Both the position numbers and the translations under genes were made by a program. A stretch of DNA of 39,528 nt from Nymphaea colorata (lineage: Eukaryota; Streptophyta; Magnoliopsida; Nymphaeales; Nymphaeaceae), in NCBI RefSeq assembly GCF_008831285.2, contig NW_022204822.1, forward strand, positions 1-39,528. Reading direction: 5' to 3'. Of the stretch, positions 1 through 8,886 are shown one piece after another. Each line of letters starts with the position of its first letter. The first letter of the stretch is position 1. The notes beneath the pieces were generated by a model. The model ran no database searches. It saw only the letters and a list, made by a program, of their open reading frames with translations, and was not told the origin of the DNA.

Positions 1-108
1 CGATAGCATGGTTCCTCTCTTTTTTTACTTGTCTACCCTGAAAGTGAAAGTGTGGTGGAAGAAAGAAACAAAGTAAGAGCTCCATGACCTTTGACTTCTC
101 TTGCATGA

Positions 109-136
109 AGAGAGCGAGAGAGAGAGAGAGAGAGAT
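109..136. repeat. GA microsatellite
   Basis: A run of GA dinucleotides with one interruption. The same position in repeat copies B and C also carries GA-rich tracts of different length, so it is an old, length-variable part of the long repeat. Confidence 0.9.
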
Positions 137-992
137 GGCTATTACATGTTTTGTTCTTATTTTAAATAGTAGTCTGTGCTGGCGAGTGGAAAAGAGAGAT
201 GAGTCCGACAAATCCAAAGATCAGTTTTAACAAAAGAACTGAAGTATGCAACTTTAGTTTGAAAGCGGAGAGCGCTTCGGGACGTAATGGATCCTTCAGG
301 TCCCTTTTTCAACAATACCGAGGAGTAACCAGTCATTACATGATCAAGATGGTTGAAGTTTTCTTGGGAATAAGATGAATGGTGAAGAAGTTTAACAACA
401 CTGTGATTGTTCTGATTCTCAAGATAGAAGGAACTACAAGTGTACACCAGTAGCAACCTATTTCCCCATGTAACTTCTTATATAAAGTCATTTCAAACAT
501 GCTGGCTCTTAGAGAGGCTTTAGGCAACACAATCCCAATTGTTAAATAAATTTTTCGTTGACCTATTATTGCACCTGTTTGGATGGAGAGAAAGTAGGAT
601 AAAAGGAAAAGAATGGAAAGGGAAAGAAAGGATTTTGGAAGAAAAGGAGAGGAAAGAAAATAGAATGAAACAAATTTTTATAAAAGCTTGTTTGAATAGA
701 AAGAAAAAGAATTGTTCAAACTATGTTTGTTTAGACTACACAAAGGAAAAGAAAGAAATAATTTAAGTTGGTTTACAATAATACAACCAAAGACTCTAGA
801 ACTTATTATGCAAGTAAAATATTTTTGATTTAGTTATACGGCTGGATTCCAAGGGTCGCATGTCAATCTTTAAAAGCCTATTTTATATGTAGCATAATGT
901 TTATATATATATATATGAAACTTTAGCTAGTGACACCACCAGTGGCAGAGCAAATTGAAAATGTCATGCTATCGTTTAACTATTGACACCAC

Positions 993-1182
993 CAGTGGCA
1001 GAGTTAGAAATTTCTGATTGAGTGGCACTCTGTTTAGTTTTAAACTTGAAGGGTCACTCATATGTAAAAGAAAAAAAAAAGAAACAATAAAAGTCAATTA
1101 TGTTTACATATGTAAATAAGGCAAAATTTGTAGGCTGGTGTGGGTAATTGCCCACACCAGCTACAATGTAACTCTGCCACTG
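993..1182. mobile_element. hAT-like MITE in repeat copy A
   Basis: The element starts CAGTGGCAGAGTTA and ends TAACTCTGCCACTG, a near-perfect terminal inverted repeat. It is flanked by 8 bp GACACCAC on the left and GAGACCAT on the right, a mutated target-site duplication. An 8 bp duplication and a CAG-type end are typical of hAT elements. Inside is a short palindrome, GGTGTGGGTAATTGCCCACACC. The same insertion is present in copy B, so it predates that duplication. A second CACCAGTGGCAGAG at 936-950 shows a local rearrangement in copy A. Confidence 0.75.
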
Positions 1183-1866
1183 GAGACCATCAGATTACCT
1201 CTTCATGTTTCACCACATGGCACTTGTATTTGTCATTCGTCATGCAATAAAAATATTTTGGAGATGAATATTTCAATTAGTTTGACTATCTTGGAAGGCT
1301 TGAAGTGAATTGTGGCTGCTGGAAGAAAGGAACATGCTTTTGAGAGTGACTCTAGCACCATTAGTAGCCATTCTTTGGAATTCACAATTTCTTTTGAATT
1401 TTGACAATGATGCTCTGAGCAGCAGTGATCATCTGAGGAATTTGATGTGAAAGGATGGAGGCCTCATTGTGGCCTACTCCTTTTGAACATTGAAGAAGGT
1501 GAGCCTGCATATGCTGGTGAGGACATTCCACTTGAAGGGGATGAAAACAATGAAGCAAAATGAGTTTGAAAATTATAATGAAGATGAAGAAGGTGAATAG
1601 ATAGGTTGCATATTATAAATTTTTGATAATATGATGTAAAAGCAGTAAAACGTTTATTATAAAAGTCTTTAAGACCTCAAATTTTATCATGGTTATCATG
1701 TCTTACCATTATTATGTCTGTAAGATGAAGATTTGTGAATTTTTATTATGTGTGTAACATTGTGATGAGTTGTTTTATATAGGAAACATTTTCTTGGTTT
1801 TATCAGAATTATTGCTATTTTTTCTTTTTTAATTGTGAATGCATTACAAAATAAATTTACAATATG

Positions 1867-2375
1867 TTCCATAATATATAGGTTAGCCTGATTGATAAGT
1901 GATACGATACCGCTTTTTACAATATTGTTTCTTTCTTCAATTAAGTTTCCTACAGTTTCAAGTATTGTTTTATGAGATTGAACAATGACCAGGTTGCCAA
2001 ATTTGTTCAACAGAATTAAGAGCCTCAAGTGCAGTTGTCTAGGGAGTTGCTAATGGGAATATATATACATATATATGAGTGTGTGTGCTGTGTGTTGAAA
2101 TTAGGCAGCTATTTCTGTGCTTGGATGGTTATTTTGTATTGTTAAAAACTGCATAAAAGTTGGATTCCATAATTGAAACCATGGTCAAGCATTGATCGCT
2201 GGAAATGCATATTTTGCGATGTTTTTTATTGATACCAAACAACAAATAACATCCAGCGTGGAGGTTCATCTTTGAATCACTTGAATATTTAGAAATGATC
2301 ATGCAATCCATTGTTAATCACCATTTTAATTACCCTTAAACATGTTTAAGTATGATGACATTCGTTTTATTTTCC
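1867..2375. other. AT-rich stretch without recognised genes
   Basis: Open frames here are short and show no known domain. There is a small GT-rich tract near 2078-2097. The homology of copies A and B has ended. Confidence 0.5.
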
Positions 2376-2640
2376 AGTCAACTTGTACAATAGATGGATC
2401 ATATGAATATCCATAAAGGATGTAATAGCCAGCAAAGCAAAATTACTATGATCTTTCAAAAATTGATTCCTCCATGACATGAATAATTTCATGCTGGCGC
2501 CAAATTGTGATCTCAGCCCCTTCTCTAGTGGTGGAGCGAAGATTTTTGGCTGAAGGGCACGTGAGTCACCGACCTGGGTCTGATGTGGGGACTATGATGT
2601 GACAGCAACTAGGTCCAGCATCGTCACAATACTGATGTGG
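2376..2640 (+). repeat. Dispersed repeat family F, copy 1
   Basis: The sequence resembles 35550-35730 and 36440-36670. Shared blocks are GGATCATATGAA..TCC(A/C)T and a block containing AGTGG(T/C)..(C/A)GAAGATTTTTGG-like sequence, followed by GAGTC(A/G)CCGACCTG(G/A)GT and GACTATGATGTGA. The copies are well diverged, and function and type are unknown. Confidence 0.5.
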
Positions 2641-2901
2641 GGCAATGGTGCACAGAACCCAATTCGCTTCAATACTTCCATTTTTACAGCATGTTCACCG
2701 CTTATTGTTGTTACCAGTTTGTCCATCCTTTCTCACTTTTCTCCTTCCCTTTCCATTTAGCCATCATCCAAGCATGGGATGATGATTTTGCCAACCAAAC
2801 ATATTTTTCGAAAATGTGGACTAATGTGTGGGCTCTTTAATTCAATTTGGATGATGAATTTTTGCCAACCAAACATGTCAGTTATAATTCAAATTTGATA
2901 A
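2641..2901. repeat. Short direct repeat with TTGCCAACCAAACAT, no gene
   Basis: The 15-mer TTGCCAACCAAACAT occurs at 2788-2802 and again at 2862-2876, each preceded by a GATGATGA block. Its reverse complement resembles the TGTTTGG ends of many plant MITEs, so this may be a duplicated MITE terminus. The open frame at 2637-2840 has no recognisable domain. Confidence 0.4.
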
Positions 2902-2958
2902 TAAAATATTCAAGGCATGACATGATGGGTGGTTAAGTCTCTGGTGCCAAAGTCCCCT
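2902..2958 (-). pseudogene. GAG-pre-integrase / integrase zinc-binding remnant
   Basis: The minus strand reads GLWHQRLNHPSCHALNILL, matching the copia family motif LWHxRLGHPS. The two histidines of the integrase HHCC zinc finger are present. The paired cysteines are missing because a stop follows shortly after. It sits downstream of the element I gag in the expected order, with most of the protease in between deleted or decayed. Confidence 0.7.
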
Positions 2959-3389
2959 CTCGATTGATTTGGGGAGTCAAGGCCATTCATTAATTTTCAG
3001 ACATATAGCCGTTTTCTTGAGTTTCCACCAAATCTTCCACTTTGATATAGGGTCTGCATACATTGTTAGTGGGGAGAAATAACTTGGCAATTTAATCTTT
3101 AACAATTTTGAAAACCGACAAAGTTACCTACAATTCAGGCCATAAAGCACTTTAGATTAACACCATTCTATGAAATCTAACTCTTTCTCCTTGAACAAGC
3201 ATTGAGGAGCATTCGCATAACATGATTTTTTTCTAGGCATTGAAGAATAATTATAGGTTATGGCAGTTCATAGCATATGACCCTAGCTCTAGAATCGATA
3301 TCATATCAGACTTGAGGGAATTAGAGATTACCGGTAACACTTGTTGATGTTGCAGTAGATTTTTTGCTCTTACCATGATGATCCTTGAC

Positions 3390-4338
3390 ATTTTTAAGTA
3401 GTTCACTTATTTTTTCCAGCAGCTGTAAGATCCGAAGTATCCAAAGTTTTGGCTGTAACTTTGGCTACGGCAGTGGTGCTTTCTTTTTCTTTTTTCTTTT
3501 TTTTTTTGGCCTCATGGTGGTTGGTTTTCATGGAGGAACCAACACCTTTCCTTTTTACAATGAGAACATAATCGTTGTGGACAGTTCTTCCACTTGTTTT
3601 CACTGTTTTTATCAACTCCACAGTATGCAACCTAATCTAGATTGCAGAGTTGTCCTTTGAGGATCAAAATTTTGAAGCATTACCTTTTTTCTAGATTCAT
3701 CTCTTATAAGAATAGAACAAATAGTGGGAAGAGAACGAAGTCCCATGACATTAAGATCTGGCTTCGGATGGGTTCATACTTGGGCCAAGAGTCACAAGAA
3801 GTACAAAAAATTCTGTTGTTCACGTTTTTTTTCTCTGGATCAAAGAGTAGCAGACATATCCATAAGATAGTCAAGTTCATCCCACATACCTTGTATGTTG
3901 CCTAGGAGATTGCTGAAATTTTTGTTTTGCTTCTTAAGATCCCAAATGACTTGAGAGAGTTGATACATATGAGCAATGTCATTTTTCTCACTATATGGTT
4001 CCTTCACCTTCCTCCAAATTTGGTGAGCAGTTTCTGCAAAGTAAAATCCTTGAGTGACCTTAGTCACCATAGAGTTAATCAACCAAGACATTATGAGATG
4101 ATTGGTGGATCGCCATTCTCTGTAAGTTGGATCTGTTTCAGCAGGTTTTGGAAGATCTTCAGTAACAAAATTCAGCTTGCTTGTGCCACTCAATAGAGCA
4201 TCACAATTTGGACCAAGCTAAATAGTCGCTGCCAATTAAAAGTACAGAAGTAATTTTGTTTTCAGGGCTTGGTTGCTCCTGCACGATAATTTCTTCCACC
4301 ACTTTGCTGGTGGTTCCAAAGCTTGAGTCTTCGGTCAT
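3390..4338 (-). pseudogene. Copia gag polyprotein remnant (UBN2/Retrotran_gag type)
   Basis: The start is the ATG at 4338-4336, 63 bases after the PBS. The first frame (to 4201) ends SDYLAWSKL, the gag motif preceding the conserved LSG segment. A one-base shift then continues at 4193 with LSGTSKLNF, SWLINSM, AHQIWRKVKEPYSEKND and WDELDYL, all typical of copia gag. After a stop at 3840 two further frames carry KYEPIRSQIL, then RDESRKKVML near 3710, then a zinc knuckle near 3573-3530 (CSHCKK...ERCWFLHE) that has lost its Gly-His portion. Gag would form the virus-like particle; this copy cannot. Confidence 0.85.
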
Positions 4339-4400
4339 GATGAAATGAGCAAGATCAAGCACCAGGAGATAAGCAAAATGTGCCAAGAATGAAAGTCAAT

Positions 4401-4412
4401 GCTCTGATACCA
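4401..4412 (-). promoter_or_regulatory. Primer-binding site, complementary to initiator tRNA-Met
   Basis: The minus strand reads TGGTATCAGAGC directly after the LTR end. This is the standard plant copia PBS, complementary to the 3' end of tRNA-iMet, and it fixes both the direction of the element and the LTR boundary. Confidence 0.95.
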
Positions 4413-4761
4413 TGTTGAAATGGGATAAAGAAAGAGAACCAAGAAACGAACACTGATTTTTATGTGGCTCGGTCCATAGACATACATCCACGATGAATGC
4501 TAGAGCAGTTGCTCCTTTGATTTTCCCTGTTTCCTTATTTTCTTTCTTTGCTTTACAAGTATATATACGATACATGAGGAAAGCAAAAGACAATGCATAC
4601 GATCATTGGTACACTTTACATACAAACTCAAATTATTGAGGAAAGAATGTCAGTAATGTATATTGCAGCAATTTTTCCAATGTTCAAATCGATTTCAATA
4701 AGGCAAGAATGAGAATGATCCATTGAGCATGCTGCGCTAGATGTAACACCCACTTTCAACA
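4413..4761 (-). repeat. 5' LTR of copia element I (349 bp)
   Basis: On the minus strand the LTR starts TGTTGAAAG and ends TTTCAACA, giving an 8 bp inverted terminal repeat (plus strand TGTTGAAA 4413-4420 and TTTCAACA 4754-4761). The PBS follows at once. A TATA-like GTATATATAC lies at 4568-4559. Downstream is the GTGGATG...ACCGAGCCACAT block that is common in the R/U5 part of plant copia LTRs. No second LTR is visible in the window. Confidence 0.9.
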
Positions 4762-4965
4762 TCATGAAATTCATAATTCCTCTTCTGATGTAACAGATTT
4801 CGACCTTTCTTTATCCGTTTCCCTCATCCTCCCTCACAATCTGTCGACCTCTCTTTATCTATCAATCCTGCTTTGTCACTTTTACCTTCTCCTCCTCCTT
4901 CTTGGTTCAGAGAATGCCAGATCGTGTGCTCTGTCCTCTCCACAATGAAACCCAAAGATTTCCCA

Positions 4966-5280
4966 CTAAAAGTGTCTATCTCTCATTCTCGATTGCTCGA
5001 CCAAGAAGCCATTTAATGCCAACGCCATCACCTCATTGCACAAACCCAACATGCCCACCGCATCGTGCAGGGTCTCTACCTTCCCCATCAGTGACCCAAC
5101 TTGCAGGCTGAATGGCATCATCTCTTCTACCCCAACCAGCAGCCTCCAATCGTTCACCACAACCTGCAGTGCACCACCATCACTCTTCATCCCTATCTGC
5201 CCCCCAACATGTTGTCCACTGTCAAGCTTGTAGTAGGTGCATGTGGAGAGTAAATGTCTATTTTGAGGTTGAAGATTCAT
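4966..5280 (-). CDS. Unrecognised 104-residue open frame
   Basis: An ATG at 5280 opens 104 codons rich in Met, Leu, Val and Gly, with a mildly hydrophobic helix-like middle (VEEMMPFSLQVGSLMGKVE). The surrounding DNA (about 4860-5230) is more GC-rich than its AT-rich neighbours. No family is recognised. It is preceded and followed by stops. It could be a fragment of a host gene 3' exon or a chance frame. Confidence 0.25.
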   Translation of the reverse strand: MNLQPQNRHLLSTCTYYKLDSGQHVGGQIGMKSDGGALQVVVNDWRLLVGVEEMMPFSLQVGSLMGKVETLHDAVGMLGLCNEVMALALNGFLVEQSRMRDRHF

Positions 5281-5993
5281 AGTAATTAAAAACGAGCAAA
5301 AAAGAGTCGCACAATCATCCCCTGCTGCTGCTCAATGGATTAATTTGGTAGAAAGAGATGGATAATCCTCCTCTATTCTTCTTCTACTTACCAGATGATC
5401 ATTCTCCAAATAGGTCGATTTGAAGCCTTGCAACCAGAAACAATCTATTCATGCAAATGTTTAATCATAGTGTTTCTCTCCCTGCAAAGAGCTGATCTCT
5501 TTCTTGCACAATAACACTGCGATCATTTTGCACAAGAGAAGATCTATGGGGATTATCAGGCATTTCTTCATATTCATGTTGGTAGAACTTCTTTATTATT
5601 TTCTCCTAGTGATTGGACACTTGACCTTCTTTTTTTTTTTCTTTTGCTTTGAGAAAGAGTGAAACTAGAGATGGGGATCGTTTTTCACCATTTTTTCTTA
5701 TGTTATCTTAGATTGTCGATTTTCTTTATCCATTTTCCTTTGTCTTAATAAAAGAAAAAACAATTAACACGACATGAAAAGCATGAGGCAGGAGATTGAA
5801 ACCTACACATCACTCAATTGGCTGCCTTGATCCAAGACAATCCATTTTCAATCAACATGAAAAAGTTTGTATTATAATTTCTGTAAAAACTTTTCAAGGA
5901 AGTAAGCGATAGGGTGGTTCTACACCAAAGTTTTCAAATTTCATATACTAAATCTCTAAGATCAGTGTTGATGAGGAGAGCAATTTGTTGATA
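5281..5993. other. AT-rich intergenic stretch
   Basis: No open frame with a recognisable domain, no inverted-repeat element and no RNA gene was seen. Confidence 0.5.
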
Positions 5994-6998
5994 TGTTTGC
6001 ATTCCCAAAATTTACTTTGATTTTTGAATTGCTTCGGCAATATAAAATTTTATTTTTGAAATGAGAGAGAGGGAATCACCCGTCTGTATGAAGATTGACT
6101 GTTCTAGGGATGTTTATGAGGATAACCAATTCAATGGCTATACCTATTCTTGATGCATTTCACTTTTGCTTAAAAATCTTTTTCATTCTAAATATGGTGT
6201 GGTGTTTGATAAAATGTTGAAGATTTGATGTTTCAAATTTTTTAGAAAGTTTTAAAGAATCATTTAAGAGCATAATCCATTTTGATTTGAGAGATTTTGA
6301 ATTGAGAAATCTTTGCAAATATTATTTGGAAACCTATGGAAGATAATATGGGTATTTTAAAGATCTTTTTTAATGTTGATTAGTGTCCTCTTAAGAACTT
6401 AAGTAAATTTAAGATTTTCCTCTAATTCGGTATTACATCGCTAGAGCTCCATTTCATGTTACTTAAATAATTTTAGAGAAATGCATGTGATTATTTGTGA
6501 ATTTCCCAAGTGCATGTGAATGTATGAATGGATTGAACTTATATAATTGGAAGCAAATCCTTCATTCCTACTATAACATTTATCTAAAAGCATTTTTACC
6601 ATCACATACATGTAAGTTTCCCACTTTTATTTACATAATTGTCTTCAATATTCTTATGAAGAGAGCCAAAATTTTGAAAATGGAATGAGGTTGTAGACTA
6701 TTAAGCATGATTCTAATATTAGATCATTAATTGAGTTTTGGTCTCAATGAAGTTGATAAACAAATATTAAAATCCTAGACCTTAGGGAAGAGGTGTTTGA
6801 GAAAATGTGTTTGAAATGTTTGAGAAAATGTGTTTGAAAAAATTGAAAGAAATGAAAAGGAAATAAAGAAGAAATGATTCTTAGTAATGTCTTAATTTTT
6901 AAAAGAGAGAGGTGCATATATGTATACATATATATAGTCACATGTATACATATATGAAAACTTATAAAAGAAAGATTTTAAATCTAATAGAAAGAGAG

Positions 6999-7306
6999 AG
7001 GTAGAAGAAGATTTTTTTAGAGAGAGATTTTAGAGAGAGAAAATAAAATGCACATATAAATTCATTTATATGTATACGTATATAAAAAATTGTAAAAGAA
7101 AATGTTAAACTATAGGGAAAAGAAGACAAAGAGAGGTAATTATGTGTATGTTGGTAGAAGAAGTTTTTTTTAGAGAGAGAGATTTTAGAGAGAGAAAATG
7201 AAATGCACATATAAATTCATTTATATGTATACGTATATAAAAAATTGTAAATGAAAATGTTAAACTATAGGAAAAAGAAGACAAAGAGAGGTAATTATGT
7301 GTATGT
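6999..7306. repeat. Tandem duplication, two copies of about 155 bp
   Basis: The block from GTAGAAGAAG through AAATGCACATATAAATTCA to AATTATGTGTATG occurs twice. The AAATGCACATAT mark is at 7046 and 7201. The copies differ by a few bases only, so the duplication is much younger than the surrounding sequence. Confidence 0.85.
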
Positions 7307-7393
7307 ATAAGTATATGACACGTATATACAAATATGCCTTTATGAATGTTGAAATCAAGAAATAACTTGAAAAATATCTGACTTCGGTTTTTC

Positions 7394-7401
7394 TATATAA
7401 G
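7394..7401 (+). promoter_or_regulatory. TATA box of the old LTR-like segment
   Basis: TATATAAG followed by TC, the same 10-mer as at 9770-9779 in the solo LTR. Downstream sequence is purine-rich leader-like DNA without a coding frame. Confidence 0.4.
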
Positions 7402-7410
7402 TCGATGAGG

Positions 7411-7847
7411 AACTTGGGCTCATGCAAGAGGCTAAATTAAGTTTCCGAAGCCTCATTGAAGATGGTTCTTGCTTTCAAAATTCTTTTGGAAACATGAATC
7501 CAAATATTTTTATACGTGAGCATAAATAATAATCATTTCATCTATTACAAGGAAATGGAGAGCAACATAAAAAAGCTCTTATCGGGATCCATATTCGGGT
7601 GATTTCAGGAAGATGCATTTTTTAACATGTACACTGAAGGGCTTTTTCAAGTTGGACAAATCCTAACATCAAAATCGACATAATAATGAAGAAATTCCAA
7701 CCCAAACGCTCATTCTTATTGTTTATTTGCATATTAATTAAAAAAATTAGTTTACTATGCGTGAACATCATCTCAAACATGAACAATTAACAACATGAAC
7801 GATTGACAAAGTCCTATCATGTAAATTAATCATTTCAATTCAACAGG
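7411..7847. other. AT-rich stretch, probably decayed repeat
   Basis: No gene-like frame. It lies between the old LTR-like segment and repeat copy B and may be the remainder of that LTR, but no matching end was seen. Confidence 0.4.
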
Positions 7848-8886
7848 ATGGTTCACCTTTTTTTGACTTCTCCATCACTAAAAGTGAAAGTGTGGTGGAA
7901 GAATGAAATAACGTGACAGCTCTATGCCTTTTCAGTTCTTATGCATGTCTAAAGAGAGAGAGAGAGAGGGAGCGAGAGCAAACAGAAAGATGGGAATTCC
8001 TTCCGGCAATAGCTAGTGTTGATCGACGATCATGAAGATTCATGAGGACCGTGGTGTAGGTACTGTGAGTAGCTTTAAAATAGGGTGTCTTTCAAATGTG
8101 GTGTCATTAGCATATCAGTTTTCTACATGCTTTTGTGGTTGATGCTGATTTGTGTTGAAGTTGGTGATATACGTGAGAGACTTCCTACATGAAAAAGGAT
8201 GAAAAGTAGTAGAAACTTGTTATTTTGCTTGAGGAGTCATATTTAGCACTTGGTAAGTCCTATAAAAAAGACGTCAATTGCTTCTGATGTAACAGATTTG
8301 GATTTTTTCTGGTTGTCATGGTGTTCATAATTCCTGTTTTTCCATAGCCACCATATTGCCATGGGAAACACAATCTTCCAACTTCAGATACGTATTTTGA
8401 CTTGAGCCTTTTTATTCCACCTCTTAAGTCTGCGTCTCTGCCACCAAATCTGCAACCTTAATATCAAGGATGATTGAACTGTCATATAATGTATATTAAT
8501 GGTTCTATTCAACAGGGTGGCTCCTTTTTTTTGGCTTTCCTTCCACTGCAAGTGAAATGTGGTGGAAGAAAGAAACAAAGTGACAGCTCATGCCCTTTGA
8601 GTTCTCTTGCATGTAGAGATAGAGACAAAGAGAGGGAGAGAGGAAAAGAGATGGGAATTACATGTTTTATTCTTATTTTAAATAGTAGTTTGTGCTGCCG
8701 AGTGGGAGAGAGAAATTAGTTAAACTGGCACCCCCAAGTAATTTTATAGGAAATGGAACATAGATTAAACAATGTGCAAACTGTTAAGCTCAAAGAAATA
8801 AGATACAAAAATACAATTGGCCTCATAGATGGCTCATTGTTTGAAATTATTGGGTTGTACAAAAGGGTGAGCAATAAGCCGAGTAC
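7848..8886 (+). repeat. Dispersed long repeat, copy B left part
   Basis: It matches copy C at 38452-39405 base for base over long stretches. It contains the block with GAAAGTGAAAGTGTGG twice, at about 7850-7995 and 8515-8665, and copy C has the same two blocks at 38455-38600 and 39066-39220. Between them are the landmarks GGCAATAGCTAGTG, GCTTCTGATGTAACAGATTT and CATAGCCACCATATTG. Copy B continues at 12279 after the inserted LTR. No coding frame is conserved between the copies. Confidence 0.8.

Larger units (their letters stand above)
1..1866 (+). repeat. Dispersed long repeat, copy A (left edge cut by window)
   Basis: This stretch matches 8515-8720 plus 12340-14246 (copy B) in the same orientation. 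Its first part also matches 39066-39528 (copy C). Shared landmarks are a block with GAAAGTGAAAGTGTGGTGG near 40-60, a GA microsatellite, the block GAAGTATGCAACTTTAG near 241, a purine-rich tract near 580-760, a MITE, and a 3' part with GGATGGAGGCCTCATTGTGG near 1453. Relative to B and C, copy A lacks the segment between the GA block and the GAAGTATGCAAC block. It has about 85 extra bases near 500-570. No convincing coding frame runs through it. Its identity is unknown: a local segmental duplication or an unrecognised non-autonomous element. Confidence 0.75.
2902..4761 (-). mobile_element. Decayed Ty1/copia retrotransposon I (5' part)
   Basis: Read on the minus strand, the order is 5' LTR (4761-4413), primer-binding site, gag, a possible protease remnant (about 3312-3250), and a GAG-pre-integrase piece at 2958-2902. 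This is the normal copia order, with large deletions between parts and everything after the integrase head lost. No 3' LTR is seen. Several frameshifts and stops make it non-functional. Plus-strand TCATG at 4762-4766 would be the right copy of the 5 bp target-site duplication; its partner was not found. Confidence 0.85.
5994..7410 (+). repeat. Old LTR-like segment related to the 8887 solo LTR
   Basis: It begins TGTTTGCATTCCC, matching the TGTTCGCATCCC start of the solo LTR at 8887. Two further blocks match in order: GCTTCGGCAA against GAATCGGCAA, and GAGGGAATCACCCGTCTGTATGA against GAAAGGGATCCGCCCGTCGGTACGA. Many differences are CG to TG or CA, as expected from methylation-driven decay. A TATATAAG box at 7394-7401 parallels the one at 9770 in the solo LTR. 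The 3' end was not located, so the right coordinate is only the promoter position. A 155 bp tandem duplication lies inside. Confidence 0.5.

Noticed and set aside
3385-3660. Plus-strand 91-codon frame
   Set aside because: It is the antisense shadow of the gag zinc-knuckle region of copia element I.
6962-7210. Serine/phenylalanine-rich minus-strand frame
   Set aside because: It is the reverse reading of a GA-rich tandem duplication.
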